Below are positions 1 to 8,348 of a stretch of DNA of 64,000 nt, piece by piece; the first letter of the stretch is position 1, and each line of letters begins with the position of its first letter. Made by a program: the position numbers and the translations under genes. The DNA is taken from contig NZ_FNTJ01000001.1 of the NCBI RefSeq assembly GCF_900105185.1, positions 1,437,501-1,501,500 on the forward strand, read 5' to 3'. The notes below the pieces were generated by a model, which was given only the letters and a program-made list of their open reading frames with translations, made no database searches and had not been told where the DNA came from. The DNA is from Pseudomonas saponiphila. Lineage in GTDB: Bacteria; Pseudomonadota; Gammaproteobacteria; Pseudomonadales; Pseudomonadaceae.

Positions 1-2
1 AG

Positions 3-362
3 CCGGACGGCTATATCCGCATCGTCGACCGCAAGAAGGACATGATCCTGGTGTCGGGCTTCAACGTTTACCCCAACGAACTGGAAGATGTGCTGGCCTC
101 GCTGCCGGGCGTGCTGCAGTGCGCGGCAATCGGCATACCGGATGAAAAATCCGGCGAGATCATCAAGATCTTCATCGTCGCCAAGCCAGGGGTGAACCTG
201 ACCAAGGAGCAGGTGATGGAGCACATGCGCGCCAATGTCACCGGCTACAAGGTGCCCAAGGCCGTGGAGTTCCGCGATGCCCTGCCGACCACCAACGTTG
301 GCAAGATCCTGCGCCGCGAACTGCGTGACGAAGAGTTGAAGAAGCTCGGCGTGAAGAAGTAG
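3..362 (+). CDS. fadD: Long-chain fatty-acid--CoA ligase, C-terminal part (5' end outside window)
   Basis: The frame is open from the first bases and ends at 362. It carries the C-terminal AMP-binding enzyme domain: the hinge and A8 region reads [20 protein letters not shown], followed by VYPNELE, and the catalytic-Lys A10 region [13 protein letters not shown] lies near the end. Enzymes of this family activate fatty acids with ATP and CoA at the inner membrane for beta-oxidation. The tail [11 protein letters not shown] fits pseudomonad FadD proteins. About 440 N-terminal residues are expected upstream. A strong hairpin terminator follows 13 bp after the stop. The family is certain; which FadD paralogue this is cannot be told from the fragment. 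Confidence 0.93.
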   Translation, partial: PDGYIRIVDRKKDMILVSGFNVYPNELEDVLASLPGVLQCAAIGIPDEKSGEIIKIFIVAKPGVNLTKEQVMEHMRANVTGYKVPKAVEFRDALPTTNVGKILRRELRDEELKKLGVKK

Positions 363-374
363 GCCGCAGCGTCC

Positions 375-405
375 AAAAAAAAGCCCCGCCAGTGCGGGGC
401 TTTTT
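375..405. terminator. Bidirectional rho-independent terminator
   Basis: Eight A, a 7-bp GC stem (GCCCCGC / GCGGGGC) with a CAGT loop, then five T. It lies between the convergent ends of fadD and the small hypothetical gene at 429, so it can serve both strands. Confidence 0.93.
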
Positions 406-428
406 CATGGGCGCGCGCCAGGAGCGGC

Positions 429-794
429 TTACTGCTGGAACTGGGCAAAGCTCACGCCAGTGCCGGCGGGGCGCACGTCCTTGAGGAAGGAGTCCTTGTC
501 GGCGCTCAGCTCCAGGCTCAGGGCGGCCTTGCGCTTGCCTTGGTTGCGGATCACCAGGCCTTCGAGTTTTTCCCGCAGGAACACCGTCGGCACTTTCAGG
601 TGCAGCAACTGGTCGGTGTCCGGGGTGTGCAGCAGCAGGTGGACCCATTCGTACTGACCGATGGCCAGGCGGGTGACCAGGATATCGAACCACCAGATGT
701 TGCGATTGCGGTTCAGCTCCGCGAAATGGCAGTTGTTGACGCCCAGCACCGCACCGCCCAGTTCCTGGTTTCTGCGGGCGATGGCCTGCTTTTT
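429..794 (-). pseudogene. Conserved hypothetical protein, 3' part of a gene split by IS21 insertion
   Basis: The frame reads leftward from the IS edge to a TAA at 429-431. Its first seven codons lie on the far side of the IS (3436-3454: ATG start, reads MKLDKK). Removing the IS and one copy of the 7-bp duplication restores a 126-codon gene beginning MKLDKKQAIARRNQELGG, with AGGA six bases before the ATG. The intact product would be 125 residues with no signal peptide and no domain I recognise. A GTG at 749 could allow residual translation of the last 106 residues. The other end is truncated: reading from the ATG into the IS gives about 20 residues before a stop. The gene is therefore very probably inactivated. 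Confidence 0.85.
788..794. repeat. Target site duplication, left copy
   Basis: GCTTTTT directly precedes the IS end TGCGGA. The identical heptamer follows the right IS end at 3436-3442, and the match does not extend further on either side. This is the direct repeat made on insertion. Confidence 0.9.
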
Positions 795-812
795 TGCGGA
801 TTTCGGAGCACC

Positions 813-944
813 GTGACCGGCCGTTTCGGTTGATCGTGACCGGTCATTTCGCTAACGCGTGACCGCTCATTTCGGTAGCAACGTGACCGATTTTCCGCCT
901 GTTCCGAAACAGGTGGTCACGGCTTACCGAAATCGCCGGTCACG
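813..944. repeat. IS21 left-end transposase-binding repeat array
   Basis: GTGACCG followed by a TTTCG-type block begins at 813, 836, 859 and 883, spaced 23, 23 and 24 bp. The inverse form (GGTCACG..CGAAA) occurs at about 914 and 937, again 23 bp apart. Two inverse copies lie at the right end (3389 and 3412). Such multiple terminal repeats are typical of IS21 ends and are inferred to bind IstA. Confidence 0.8.
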
Positions 945-1019
945 ACTTAGCGAAAGCCTTCCCCTTCGTTGCGCATGACCTGATGCGCCGCCATCCTCGA
1001 CCGATTTCGGGAGAGGAAG

Positions 1020-2705
1020 ATGGCGGCGCCGCGAGTAGCCATGCGAAACATCAAAGAATGTCTGCGCCTCAAGTTTGAGGCCGGCTTGTCCCACGAGAAG
1101 ATTGCCCGTGCCTTGCAGCTGTCCAAGGGCGTGGTTAGCAAGTACATCGCGGCGGCGCGGGTGGCCGGGCTGGACTGGCCGGCGCTGGTGGCCATGGACG
1201 AGGCCGCGCTGGCGGCCGCCTTGTTTGCACCGACGTCGACGAACAAGCCGCGCGGTGAGCGAGTGCTGCCCGATGTGCTGAGCATCCACCGCGAGTTGCG
1301 ACGCAAGGGCGTGACCTTGCAGCTGCTGTGGGAGGAATATCTCGCCGCGCATGCGGGCCAGCCGACCTACCGCTACACCCAGTTCGTCGAGCACTACCGG
1401 CGCTACGCCCAGACGCTCAAACGTTCGATGCGTCAGCTGCACCGTGCGGGCGAGAAGCTATTCATCGACTATGCCGGGCCGACGCTGCCGGTGGTCGACC
1501 CGGCCACCGGCGAAGTGCGCCGGGCGCACATCTTCGTCGCCGCCCTGGGCGCCTCGAATTACACCTATGCCTGCGCGACGCCAGGCGAAACCCAGGTGGA
1601 CTGGCTGACCTCGCTGGGCCAGGCTCTGACCTACTTTGGCGGCGTGCCGGAAATGGTTGTGCCGGACAATCCGCGCGCCCTGGTCGCCCAGCCGGATCGC
1701 TACGAGCCGGGCCTGAACCGGGCCACGCTGGAGTGCGCGCGTCATTACCAGACGGTGATCCTGCCGGCACGGCCACGCAAGCCTCAGGACAAGGCCAAGG
1801 CCGAGGTGGCGGTGCAGGTGGTCGAGCGCTGGATCATGGCGCGGCTGCGCCATCGGCAGTTCTTCAGCCTGCATGCGCTTAACCAGGCCATCGCCGAGCT
1901 GCTGGAGGATCTGAATCGGCGCCCGTTCAAGCGGCTCGATGGCTGCCGGCGCGACTGGTTCGAGCGCCTGGATCGCCCGGCCTTGCGAGCGCTGCCGGTG
2001 CATCCCTACGAGGTCGCCACCTTCAAGCGCTGCAAGGTCAGCATCGACTACCACATCGAGGTCAATGGCAGCTTCTACAGCGTGCCCTCCGCCCTGGCCC
2101 GGCAGAACGTGGACGTGCGACTGACGGCACACACCCTGGAAGTGCTGCATGGCAACCGGCGGGTGGCCAGCCACCTGCTGCTGGGGCGACGCGGCGCTTA
2201 CAGTACCCAGCGCGAGCACATGCCCGCGGCGCACCAGGCGCATCGCGAATGGACGCCACAACGCCTGCTCGACTGGGGCGCGCGGATCGGCCCCTACACG
2301 CGCCAACTGATCGATCACCAACTGACCCACAAGCCGCACCCGGAGATGGGCTACCGCGCCTGCCTCGGCCTGCTCTCGCTGGCCCGGCGCTATGGCAATG
2401 CACGCCTGGAAGCCGCTGCCGAACGTGCCGTACACCTGCGCGCCTTCACCGGGCGCAGCGTGCGCAACCTGCTCCAGCAAGGCCTGGATCAACAGCCGCT
2501 GCCCCAGCGTGCCGCCGAAACGACCTTACCCGGCGACCACGAGAACGTCCGTGGCGCCGACTACTACCAACCCCCGCAACAGGAGCTGTTCGATGATGCC
2601 GCAACACACCCTGAATCAACTGCACCAGCTACGCCTGGACGGCATGGCCCGCGCCCTGGAAGAGCAATGGACGCTGCCGGCCAGCCACAGCCTGAGCTTC
2701 GATGA
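1020..2705 (+). CDS. istA: IS21-family transposase IstA
   Basis: The 561-residue product has an N-terminal helix-turn-helix (about residues 20-45, [20 protein letters not shown]) and an rve-type integrase core. The catalytic acidic triad appears to be D150 (IDYAG), D216 (VPDNP) and E262 (KAKAEVAVQ), with the spacing expected for a DDE transposase. The start ATG follows GGGAGAGGAAG. IstA binds the terminal repeats and joins the IS ends to target DNA. The last 113 bp overlap istB in another frame, as is usual for IS21. No frameshift is visible, so the enzyme should be functional. Confidence 0.96.
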   Translation: MAAPRVAMRNIKECLRLKFEAGLSHEKIARALQLSKGVVSKYIAAARVAGLDWPALVAMDEAALAAALFAPTSTNKPRGERVLPDVLSIHRELRRKGVTLQLLWEEYLAAHAGQPTYRYTQFVEHYRRYAQTLKRSMRQLHRAGEKLFIDYAGPTLPVVDPATGEVRRAHIFVAALGASNYTYACATPGETQVDWLTSLGQALTYFGGVPEMVVPDNPRALVAQPDRYEPGLNRATLECARHYQTVILPARPRKPQDKAKAEVAVQVVERWIMARLRHRQFFSLHALNQAIAELLEDLNRRPFKRLDGCRRDWFERLDRPALRALPVHPYEVATFKRCKVSIDYHIEVNGSFYSVPSALARQNVDVRLTAHTLEVLHGNRRVASHLLLGRRGAYSTQREHMPAAHQAHREWTPQRLLDWGARIGPYTRQLIDHQLTHKPHPEMGYRACLGLLSLARRYGNARLEAAAERAVHLRAFTGRSVRNLLQQGLDQQPLPQRAAETTLPGDHENVRGADYYQPPQQELFDDAATHPESTAPATPGRHGPRPGRAMDAAGQPQPELR

Positions 2706-3342
2706 ACGCCTCGGCCTACTGCTCGACCGCGAACTGGCCTGGCGTGACAACCAGCGCCTGGTACGGCTGCGCAAGAAGGCCAAGCTCAAGTACGCCAACG
2801 CCTGCCTGGAAGATCTCGACCGCCGCACCGGACGCGCCCTGGACGAGCGTCTGATCGCCACCCTGGCCAGTGGCGACTGGATCCGCCAGCAGCACAACCT
2901 GCTGCTGACCGGCCCGACCGGTGCCGGCAAAACCTGGCTGGCCTGCGCCCTGGGCAACCAGGCCTGCCGCCAGGGCTATAGCACCCTGTACCTGCGCACC
3001 CCGCGCCTGCTGGAACAACTGCGCATCGCTCATGGCGACGGCAGCTTCGGCCGTACCCTGCAACAGCTGGCAAAGGTCGACGTCCTGGTGCTGGACGACT
3101 GGGCGCTAGCCCCGCTGGAGGAAGGAGCCCGGCATGACCTGCTGGAGGTGATCGACGACCGCGCTGGCAGCCGCTCCACCATCCTGACGAGCCAACTGCC
3201 CATCGAGCACTGGCACGGCTGGATCAACGACCCGACCCTGGCCGATGCCATCCTCGACCGCCTGGTGCACAACGCCTACCGACTGACGATGAAAGGCGAG
3301 TCGCTGCGCCGAAAAAAAGCCGAGGAACAAGCCGCATCGTGA
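2593..3342 (+). CDS. istB: IS21-family helper ATPase IstB
   Basis: The 249-residue product is a DnaC-like AAA+ ATPase. Walker A is GPTGAGKT (residues 107-114), a Walker B-like VLVLDDWAL follows, and the C-terminus has the LRRKKAE tail of the family. IstB assists IstA with target selection and strand transfer. I chose the first of two tandem ATGs at 2593 because AGGAG sits eight bases upstream. A longer open frame begins further 5' but only shadows istA. The length matches the usual 245-260 residues. Confidence 0.95.
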   Translation: MMPQHTLNQLHQLRLDGMARALEEQWTLPASHSLSFDERLGLLLDRELAWRDNQRLVRLRKKAKLKYANACLEDLDRRTGRALDERLIATLASGDWIRQQHNLLLTGPTGAGKTWLACALGNQACRQGYSTLYLRTPRLLEQLRIAHGDGSFGRTLQQLAKVDVLVLDDWALAPLEEGARHDLLEVIDDRAGSRSTILTSQLPIEHWHGWINDPTLADAILDRLVHNAYRLTMKGESLRRKKAEEQAAS

Positions 3343-3435
3343 CCGATGCGATTACAATCCAGAACCCGCGCAACCGGGGTGGAAGCACCGGTCACGTATT
3401 AGCGAAACGCTCGGTCACGTTCACCGAAATCCGCA

Positions 3436-3442
3436 GCTTTTT
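3436..3442. repeat. Target site duplication, right copy
   Basis: GCTTTTT follows the right IS end TCCGCA and is identical to 788-794. It lies inside codons 5-7 of the interrupted gene, whose ATG is at 3452-3454 on the minus strand. Confidence 0.9.
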
Positions 3443-3664
3443 ATCGAGTTTCATAACATTCCTACGGGGATTGGATCTTCAGTGCTTGGCCTGAACAGGT
3501 CGAGCATTCTCCCGGGTTGCCCGGCAAACATAAAGCGCAACCTGGCAACGGCGATGAAATGCCCGCCGAAAAAAATTGAAACTCTGCGCGAAAGCCGCGG
3601 GTCAACCTTGGGTAACGATGCAACTCACTGTGTTCGATCAATCCATGTTCAACGGAGAAATACC

Positions 3665-3856
3665 ATGAGCAGCGCAGCGGACAAGGCAAAAGGTCTGGCC
3701 AACGAAGCCATCGGCAACGTCAAGCAAGGTATCGGCAAGGCCACCGACAACACCAAACTGCAGGTAGAAGGCAAGCTGCAGGAGAAGAAGGGTGAGGCCC
3801 AGCAAGCCTTGGGCAAAGCCAAGGATGCGGTGAAGAAAACCATCGACAAAGCCTGA
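3665..3856 (+). CDS. CsbD-family stress protein
   Basis: The 63-residue, highly charged, Lys/Ala-rich product has two similar halves (DKAKGLANEAIGNVKQGIGK; KLQEKKGEAQQALGKAKDAV), the pattern of the CsbD domain. Members are general-stress or stationary-phase proteins of unknown biochemical role, probably cytoplasmic and largely helical or disordered. The start ATG follows ACGGAGAAATACC. A longer in-frame extension upstream has no ribosome site and was not used. The gene stands alone between the IS-interrupted gene and yihY and is followed by a terminator. Confidence 0.88.
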   Translation: MSSAADKAKGLANEAIGNVKQGIGKATDNTKLQVEGKLQEKKGEAQQALGKAKDAVKKTIDKA

Positions 3857-3884
3857 AAACCTCGGGATCGATGATGCACGGCAG

Positions 3885-3908
3885 CGGCCATCCCAGGATG
3901 GCCGTTTT
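3885..3908 (+). terminator. Rho-independent terminator after csbD-like gene
   Basis: A perfect 9-bp stem CGGCCATCC / GGATGGCCG with a two-base apex is followed by TTTT. It lies about 30 bp after the stop codon. Confidence 0.8.
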
Positions 3909-4045
3909 CATGTGCCGGCCCAGGGAAGCGATCAGCCAATCCACGTGTTGTCATGGTTGCGGTTCGCCAACTGAGCTAATTTGTTGTAGAAAACGCCCCC
4001 TGAGTCGCTTTCGACTTCAACCTTTTTGCGGCGAAAGGAGACGCT

Positions 4046-4990
4046 ATGATTTTTCCGGACCTCAAAGGTTTGCCCTTGCATCGTGTGCTGATTCGCACGG
4101 TGCATGAATTCATCGCGGACGAGATGTCCACTTACGCCTCGGCACTGGCCTACCAGATGCTGTTCTCGCTGTTCCCCTTCATCCTGTTTCTCATCGCCCT
4201 GATCGGTTTCTTGCACTTGCCGGACTTTTTCAGCTGGCTGCGCCTGCAATCGGAACTGGTGTTGCCGCCCCAGGCACTGGAGCAGGTCAATCCGGTGATC
4301 GACCAATTGCAGCAGTCCAAGGGCGGGCTGCTTTCCGTGGGTATCGTCATCGCGCTGTGGACCGCCTCGGCGGGCGTGCGCCTGATGATGAGCGCGATGA
4401 ACGCGGCCTACGATGTGGTCGAGGGGCGGCCGATCTGGAAGCGTTTTCCGCTGTCGATCTTCTACACCGTGGGGATCGCCGGCATGCTCCTGGCCGCTGC
4501 GGCACTGATGGTGCTGGGGCCGCAGGTGATGACCTGGCTGGCCGGGCAGGTGGGCTTGGAAGCGTTCATCGTCACCTTGTGGACCATCCTGCGCTGGCCG
4601 GTGATCGTGCTGCTGATGATGGTGGCCGTGGCGCTGATGTATTACGTGATGCCGGATGTGAAGCAGAAATTCCGCTTTATCACCCCCGGTTCGGTGTTGG
4701 CGGTGGTGGTGTGGATCGTCGCGTCCCTGGGGTTCGCCTACTACGTGAAAACCTTTGCTAACTACAACGCCATGTATGGCAGTATCGGCGCGATCATCGT
4801 GCTGTTGCTGTACTTCTATATCTCTTCGGCCGTGCTGTTGCTGGGAGCGGAGATGAATGCGGTGATCGAACACATGTCGGCCGAAGGCAAGGACCCTGGC
4901 GAAAAGGACTTTGACGGGCTCGGCGATAAACAACACGTTTCTGGACTGGGCCGGGACCACTCGCGCCATCCCACTACTGACGAAGCCTGA
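4046..4990 (+). CDS. YihY/BrkB-family inner membrane protein
   Basis: The 314-residue polytopic protein starts with an amphipathic stretch ([20 protein letters not shown]), which is typical of the YihY (formerly BrkB or RNase BN) family. Roughly six hydrophobic segments follow, then a charged cytoplasmic tail (about residues 270-314). The family's function is unknown. The start is supported by AAAGGAGACGCT before the ATG. The stop is two bases before the deformylase start, so the two are probably co-transcribed. Confidence 0.9.
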   Translation: MIFPDLKGLPLHRVLIRTVHEFIADEMSTYASALAYQMLFSLFPFILFLIALIGFLHLPDFFSWLRLQSELVLPPQALEQVNPVIDQLQQSKGGLLSVGIVIALWTASAGVRLMMSAMNAAYDVVEGRPIWKRFPLSIFYTVGIAGMLLAAAALMVLGPQVMTWLAGQVGLEAFIVTLWTILRWPVIVLLMMVAVALMYYVMPDVKQKFRFITPGSVLAVVVWIVASLGFAYYVKTFANYNAMYGSIGAIIVLLLYFYISSAVLLLGAEMNAVIEHMSAEGKDPGEKDFDGLGDKQHVSGLGRDHSRHPTTDEA

Positions 4991-4992
4991 AC

Positions 4993-5532
4993 ATGATCCG
5001 TGAAATCCTCAAGATGGGCGATGAACGCCTGCTGCGTATTGCCCCGCCAGTGCCGCCCGAGATGTTCGACAGTCCGCAGTTGTGGGAGCTGATCGACGAT
5101 ATGTTCCAGACCATGGAAAGTGTCGGTGGTGTGGGGCTGGCGGCGCCGCAGATCGGTGTCGACCTGCAGCTGGTGATCTTCGGCTTCGAGCACAGCGAAC
5201 GTTACCCGGACGCCGAAGCGGTCCCGCAGACCATCCTCATCAATCCCCTGATCACCCCGCTGAGCCCGGTGCTGGAAGAAGGCTGGGAAGGCTGCCTCTC
5301 GGTTCCCGGTCTGCGGGGAGCGGTGCAGCGCTACCAGCATATTCGCTACGAGGGCTTCGATCCCAAGGGCGAGCCGGTGGTGCGCGTGGCGTCGGGCTTT
5401 CACGCCCGGGTGGTGCAGCATGAATGCGATCACCTGATCGGTCGGCTGTATCCGTCGCGGATCAGTGATTTCAGCAAATTCGGCTTCACTGAGGTGCTGT
5501 TTCCCGATCTCGATCCCAACGCCGACGACTGA
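4993..5532 (+). CDS. def: Peptide deformylase
   Basis: The 179-residue product carries all three deformylase motifs: [10 protein letters not shown] (residues 46-55), EGCLSVPG (99-106) and HECDH (143-147). C101, H143 and H147 should bind the metal, with E144 as the general base. It removes the N-formyl group from nascent proteins in the cytosol. The start lies two bases after the yihY stop. It is not beside fmt, where the housekeeping def normally sits, so it is probably a second paralogue; that is inference from context. The length fits the family. Confidence 0.95.
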   Translation: MIREILKMGDERLLRIAPPVPPEMFDSPQLWELIDDMFQTMESVGGVGLAAPQIGVDLQLVIFGFEHSERYPDAEAVPQTILINPLITPLSPVLEEGWEGCLSVPGLRGAVQRYQHIRYEGFDPKGEPVVRVASGFHARVVQHECDHLIGRLYPSRISDFSKFGFTEVLFPDLDPNADD

Positions 5533-5547
5533 TCTTGCGGCCCCGGC

Positions 5548-5973
5548 TCACGGGGTCTGGTCGAAGGCCGGGGCGCCCATGGCCAGCAAAGGCTTGCTGC
5601 GTTGGTAGCGGGCCAAGCGCTCGGCCAGGGGCGCCGGCAGGTGGGGGGCACGGGTGAAGCCCATGCGTTGATACAGAGTTTCCAGGTCCGGGTGGCAGAA
5701 CAGCCAGAGCGGACCTGGCACTGCCTGTCGGGCTTGCCGCACCAACTGCGCCGCCAGCCCCTGGCCACGGAGCGATGGGGCGACGAACAAACCCGTCAGC
5801 CAATGCCCCTGAGCCACCGGGGTCAGGCTCATCCCGGCAATGATCTCGCCCTCTCTTATCACCCACAGCTGGCCCTCGGCCGAGGCGCGCATGGACGAAC
5901 GGTGCTGGCGGTAGAACTTGTTCAGCAAGGGACGAGAGGCCTCGTCGAGCGGGCCGATCTGCAGGCAGGGCAT
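5548..5973 (-). CDS. GNAT-family N-acetyltransferase
   Basis: The 141-residue product has a GNAT fold with the acetyl-CoA-binding motif A at LFVAPSLRGQGLAAQLVRQA (about residues 63-82) and the C-terminal ETLYQRMGFTRAP motif. The substrate cannot be predicted. It is transcribed toward def, with only 15 bp between the two stops and no obvious terminator between them. The short N-terminus reads MPCLQIGPLDEASRPLLNKFYR. Confidence 0.86.
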   Translation of the reverse strand: MPCLQIGPLDEASRPLLNKFYRQHRSSMRASAEGQLWVIREGEIIAGMSLTPVAQGHWLTGLFVAPSLRGQGLAAQLVRQARQAVPGPLWLFCHPDLETLYQRMGFTRAPHLPAPLAERLARYQRSKPLLAMGAPAFDQTP

Positions 5974-6076
5974 GGTGTTTCCGGGGTTGTGACTGGGCGC
6001 GGCGGATTATAGAGGAACCCCGGCTGCCCCTAGGTGCTATACCTGAAGCTTATCCGGCATCAGTGGAGTCGCAGTC

Positions 6077-6193
6077 ATGTCCAAAGGTATGAACGCCAAG
6101 AAAAACGCCAAGAAGAAACCGGCCAAGAGCGCGCACGAGAAGCGCGCCGAGAAAAAGGCCAAGAAAACCGAAGTGAACATCTTCGGCCATTGA
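6077..6193 (+). CDS. 38-residue Lys/Ala-rich basic protein
   Basis: ATG at 6077 to TGA at 6193. The product is built of Lys, Ala and Glu repeats (for example KKNAKKKPAKSAHEKRAEKK) and ends in a distinct non-repetitive tail TEVNIFGH. It is strongly basic and probably disordered or nucleic-acid associated; function unknown. It starts 103 bp beyond the divergent GNAT start, enough for its own promoter, and a GC-rich hairpin follows just after the stop. Codon use (AAG/AAA Lys, GCC Ala) looks like that of a real, well expressed gene. Confidence 0.65.
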   Translation: MSKGMNAKKNAKKKPAKSAHEKRAEKKAKKTEVNIFGH

Positions 6194-6200
6194 TCGCTTT

Positions 6201-6226
6201 GACCAAGCCCGCACGGCGGGCCTGGT
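6201..6226 (+). terminator. Probable terminator after the small basic protein gene
   Basis: GACCAaGCCCGC pairs with GCGGGCcTGGTC around an ACG loop, eight bases after the stop. The U-tract is weak (CTTGTC), so confidence is moderate. Confidence 0.55.
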
Positions 6227-6267
6227 CTTGTCTGCCCTTGAGCACGCCCCGGGTCTTTCCTGCTCCT

Positions 6268-6870
6268 CTATGCCAGCTCTAGCGCCAGTGCTTCTCGCAC
6301 GGTCGGGCGCTGCTCGATTCGTGCCTGGTATTTCAGCAAGGCTGGCCAGGCGGCCAGGTCGATGGCAAACACCGCGGTCCAGCGCAGCACGGTGAACAGG
6401 TAGGCATCGGCAACGCTGAACTGTCCACCCTGCAGGTAGTCCTGTCGCTCCAGGATCTGTTCCAGCAGAGCCAAACGCTTAAACAGCTTTTGCCGGAACA
6501 GGTCCTTGGCCTGGTCATCCAGCGCTGAATTGAACAGCCAGCCCATGATCCCGTGAACCTCGCTGGTGATGAAGTTCAGGGTTTCCTGCAGCCGTACCCG
6601 CTGCCAACTGCCCTGTGGTGCCGCCAGACCGGCCTCGGGCTTGAGGTCGGCGAGGTACTGCAGGATTGCCGGGCCCTCGGTGAGCACTTCACCGTTGTCC
6701 AGTTGCAGGGCGGCAACGTAGCCCTTGGGGTTGATGGCGAGGAAATCCTCACCTTCGGCCGTGCGCTTGCTGCGATTGTCGACACGGATCGCTTCGAATG
6801 GCAGTTGCAATTCCCGCAGCACGATATGGCAGGCCAGGGAGCAGGCTTGAGGGGCGTAGTAGAGTTTCAT
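6268..6870 (-). CDS. gstA: Glutathione S-transferase, beta class
   Basis: The 200-residue product begins MKLYYAPQACSLACHIVLRE, close to the thioredoxin-like N-terminus of E. coli GstA, with a catalytic-type Cys10. It carries the cis-Pro motif (NPKGYVAAL), the TEGPAILQYLAD glutathione-binding loop and the C-terminal helical domain with VADAYLFTVLRW. It conjugates glutathione to electrophiles in the cytosol. An in-frame extension of 17 residues upstream was rejected because it lacks family similarity. It is divergent from the LysR gene at 6972, which may regulate it. Confidence 0.92.
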   Translation of the reverse strand: MKLYYAPQACSLACHIVLRELQLPFEAIRVDNRSKRTAEGEDFLAINPKGYVAALQLDNGEVLTEGPAILQYLADLKPEAGLAAPQGSWQRVRLQETLNFITSEVHGIMGWLFNSALDDQAKDLFRQKLFKRLALLEQILERQDYLQGGQFSVADAYLFTVLRWTAVFAIDLAAWPALLKYQARIEQRPTVREALALELA

Positions 6871-6971
6871 CGGCGGCTCTCGAGTGAAGGTTCGAAGCAG
6901 TGTCGGCGAGGCTGTGGGCATGGGTAAAATTCATTTTTCAGAAAACTGCCATAAGGATAGCTACTGCCGTG

Positions 6972-7829
6972 ATGAATCTGATGCACTGGCGCCTGCTGGT
7001 GGCGATCGCCGAATGCGGCACTATTACCCGTGCCGCCGAGCAAGTGGGGATGACCCAGTCCGGGGCCAGCCAGGCTCTGGCGCAGATGGAGGACATGCTT
7101 GGCGTACAGGTGTTCATCCGCGAGCGTCGTCAGGCGCTGCCTACGGCTATCGGCCTGCAGGTGCTGGAGCAGGCGCGGGTGATGCTCGGTGCGCTGGCCC
7201 AGGTGCGGCGCCAGGTCGACGCGGCCCGGGGCATGCCCCACGGCAGCCTGCGCCTGGCGGGGTTTCCCATGGTCCTGGCGCAGGTTCTGCCACCCTTGCT
7301 GCGACGCTTCAGGCAGTTGCACCCGGGGATCGAGGTGGTGCAGTTGGAGGTCAGCGACGATGAGGTCGAAGCCCTGCTGGAGGCGCAACTGGTGGACCTG
7401 GGGGTGGTGCTGAATCCCGCGGCCGGGCGTCGTTCGTGGTTGCTGGGGCTGGACTCGTGGGTGGCGGTATTGCCCCTGGAGCACCCCTGGCGGGCGGCGA
7501 GCATCGATCTTGCGAGCTTGCTGGCCCAACCCTTTGTCCTGGCCACTGGCGGTTGCTCGGTGAACGCCCGCAGTCTGGCTGCCGACGCCGGCCTGCCACT
7601 GGCGGACGTGCGAGTCGAAGTGCGGGAGTGGAACAGCGCATTCAGTCTGGTGCGTGAAGGGCTGGGGGTGACCCTGGTACCGGAAAGCACCCTGCCGGAG
7701 CAGCGCCAGGGGTTGCGGGTGTTGCCGTTGAGTCGGCCCGTCGAGCGTCAGTTTGCCCTGGTAGCGGCACCGGGTCGTGAGAGCAACGGTATGGTTCAGG
7801 CGTTCGTGCAGATACTTGAGGGAGGTTAG
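6972..7829 (+). CDS. LysR-family transcriptional regulator
   Basis: The product has about 285 residues: an N-terminal winged helix-turn-helix (LLVAIAECGTITRAAEQVGM, then QSGASQALAQME) and a LysR substrate-binding domain. Its start is about 100 bp from that of divergent gstA, the classic layout for a LysR that controls its neighbour. The start is uncertain: I used ATG 6972 (MNLMHWRLL). ATG 6981 is the main alternative, and a longer frame beginning at 6900 overlaps the promoter region. The inducer is unknown. Confidence 0.88.
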   Translation: MNLMHWRLLVAIAECGTITRAAEQVGMTQSGASQALAQMEDMLGVQVFIRERRQALPTAIGLQVLEQARVMLGALAQVRRQVDAARGMPHGSLRLAGFPMVLAQVLPPLLRRFRQLHPGIEVVQLEVSDDEVEALLEAQLVDLGVVLNPAAGRRSWLLGLDSWVAVLPLEHPWRAASIDLASLLAQPFVLATGGCSVNARSLAADAGLPLADVRVEVREWNSAFSLVREGLGVTLVPESTLPEQRQGLRVLPLSRPVERQFALVAAPGRESNGMVQAFVQILEGG

Positions 7830-8348
7830 TCAGAACATTCTTTAATGTCTTGTTGGGTACTTTTTGAGAATGCTTCCAATGATTTTGAAAGTTGTGAAAA
7901 CCGACTGACTGGTGGCCTTGCATAGGGGGCGCGGCTGTCTATGCTCAGTTGTGAAAAAACCTATGGATTGCGCTGTCCGGTACTGTTTCTCACCCCCTGA
8001 TGTTTGCCCTTGTACCGGTTGTTTGCACATTGTTTGCCCGAGGGCGGCACCGAAAGCATGAACAAAGACGAGAGTGCGCAACTAGAGGCACCAGAGGTTC
8101 AGGAGTAATTAATTAGATGGAGTTTCTTTTCTTTGTTAGGTCGGCCCGTTTATAGGGCATCAAGAAAAGGATGGCTTGATAAGAGCGTTGCAATATGAAC
8201 TCTCCGATTGAACATCATTGATCACCTGACAATTCCTCTCTCATATTGAAGGGGGGGGGTTGCCGTGTTTTATCGAACGTTGTAGTGGCTCAGTTGAAAG
8301 ACTAGGAACTTCCGTCAATCAAAAGACAGCGTTGAAGGTGATACAACC
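7830..8348. other. 519-bp intergenic region, AT-rich, with a G8 tract
   Basis: No convincing gene on either strand. Base composition is clearly richer in A+T than the flanking genes. The only short frame with an ATG (8058-8108, 16 codons) has no good ribosome site. A run of eight G at 8251-8258 lies about 90 bp upstream of the following transducer gene. The region probably holds its promoter. Confidence 0.6.

Larger units (their letters stand above)
795..3435 (+). mobile_element. Complete IS21-family insertion sequence (2641 bp)
   Basis: The ends are TG...CA with imperfect terminal inverted repeats: the left end TGCGGATTTCGG matches the complement of the right end TCCGAAATCCGCA-type sequence, and GTGACCG follows on both sides. 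It encodes istA and istB in the standard overlapping arrangement and is flanked by a 7-bp direct repeat, within the 4-8 bp usual for IS21. Both genes are intact and the host gene rejoins in frame once the IS is removed, so the insertion looks recent and the element potentially active. The closest named IS cannot be fixed without a database. Confidence 0.95.

Noticed and set aside
795..3435. Possibility that the IS is part of a larger transposon or genomic island
   Set aside because: The flanks are a single interrupted gene joined by a 7-bp repeat, so the element ends exactly at the IS boundaries.
3932..4969. Antisense frame of 345 codons across yihY
   Set aside because: No ribosome site and a His/Gln-rich composition; the plus-strand YihY protein is well supported.
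8058..8108. 16-codon ORF in the gap before the first PAS transducer
   Set aside because: No ribosome site, too short, and no compositional signal of coding.
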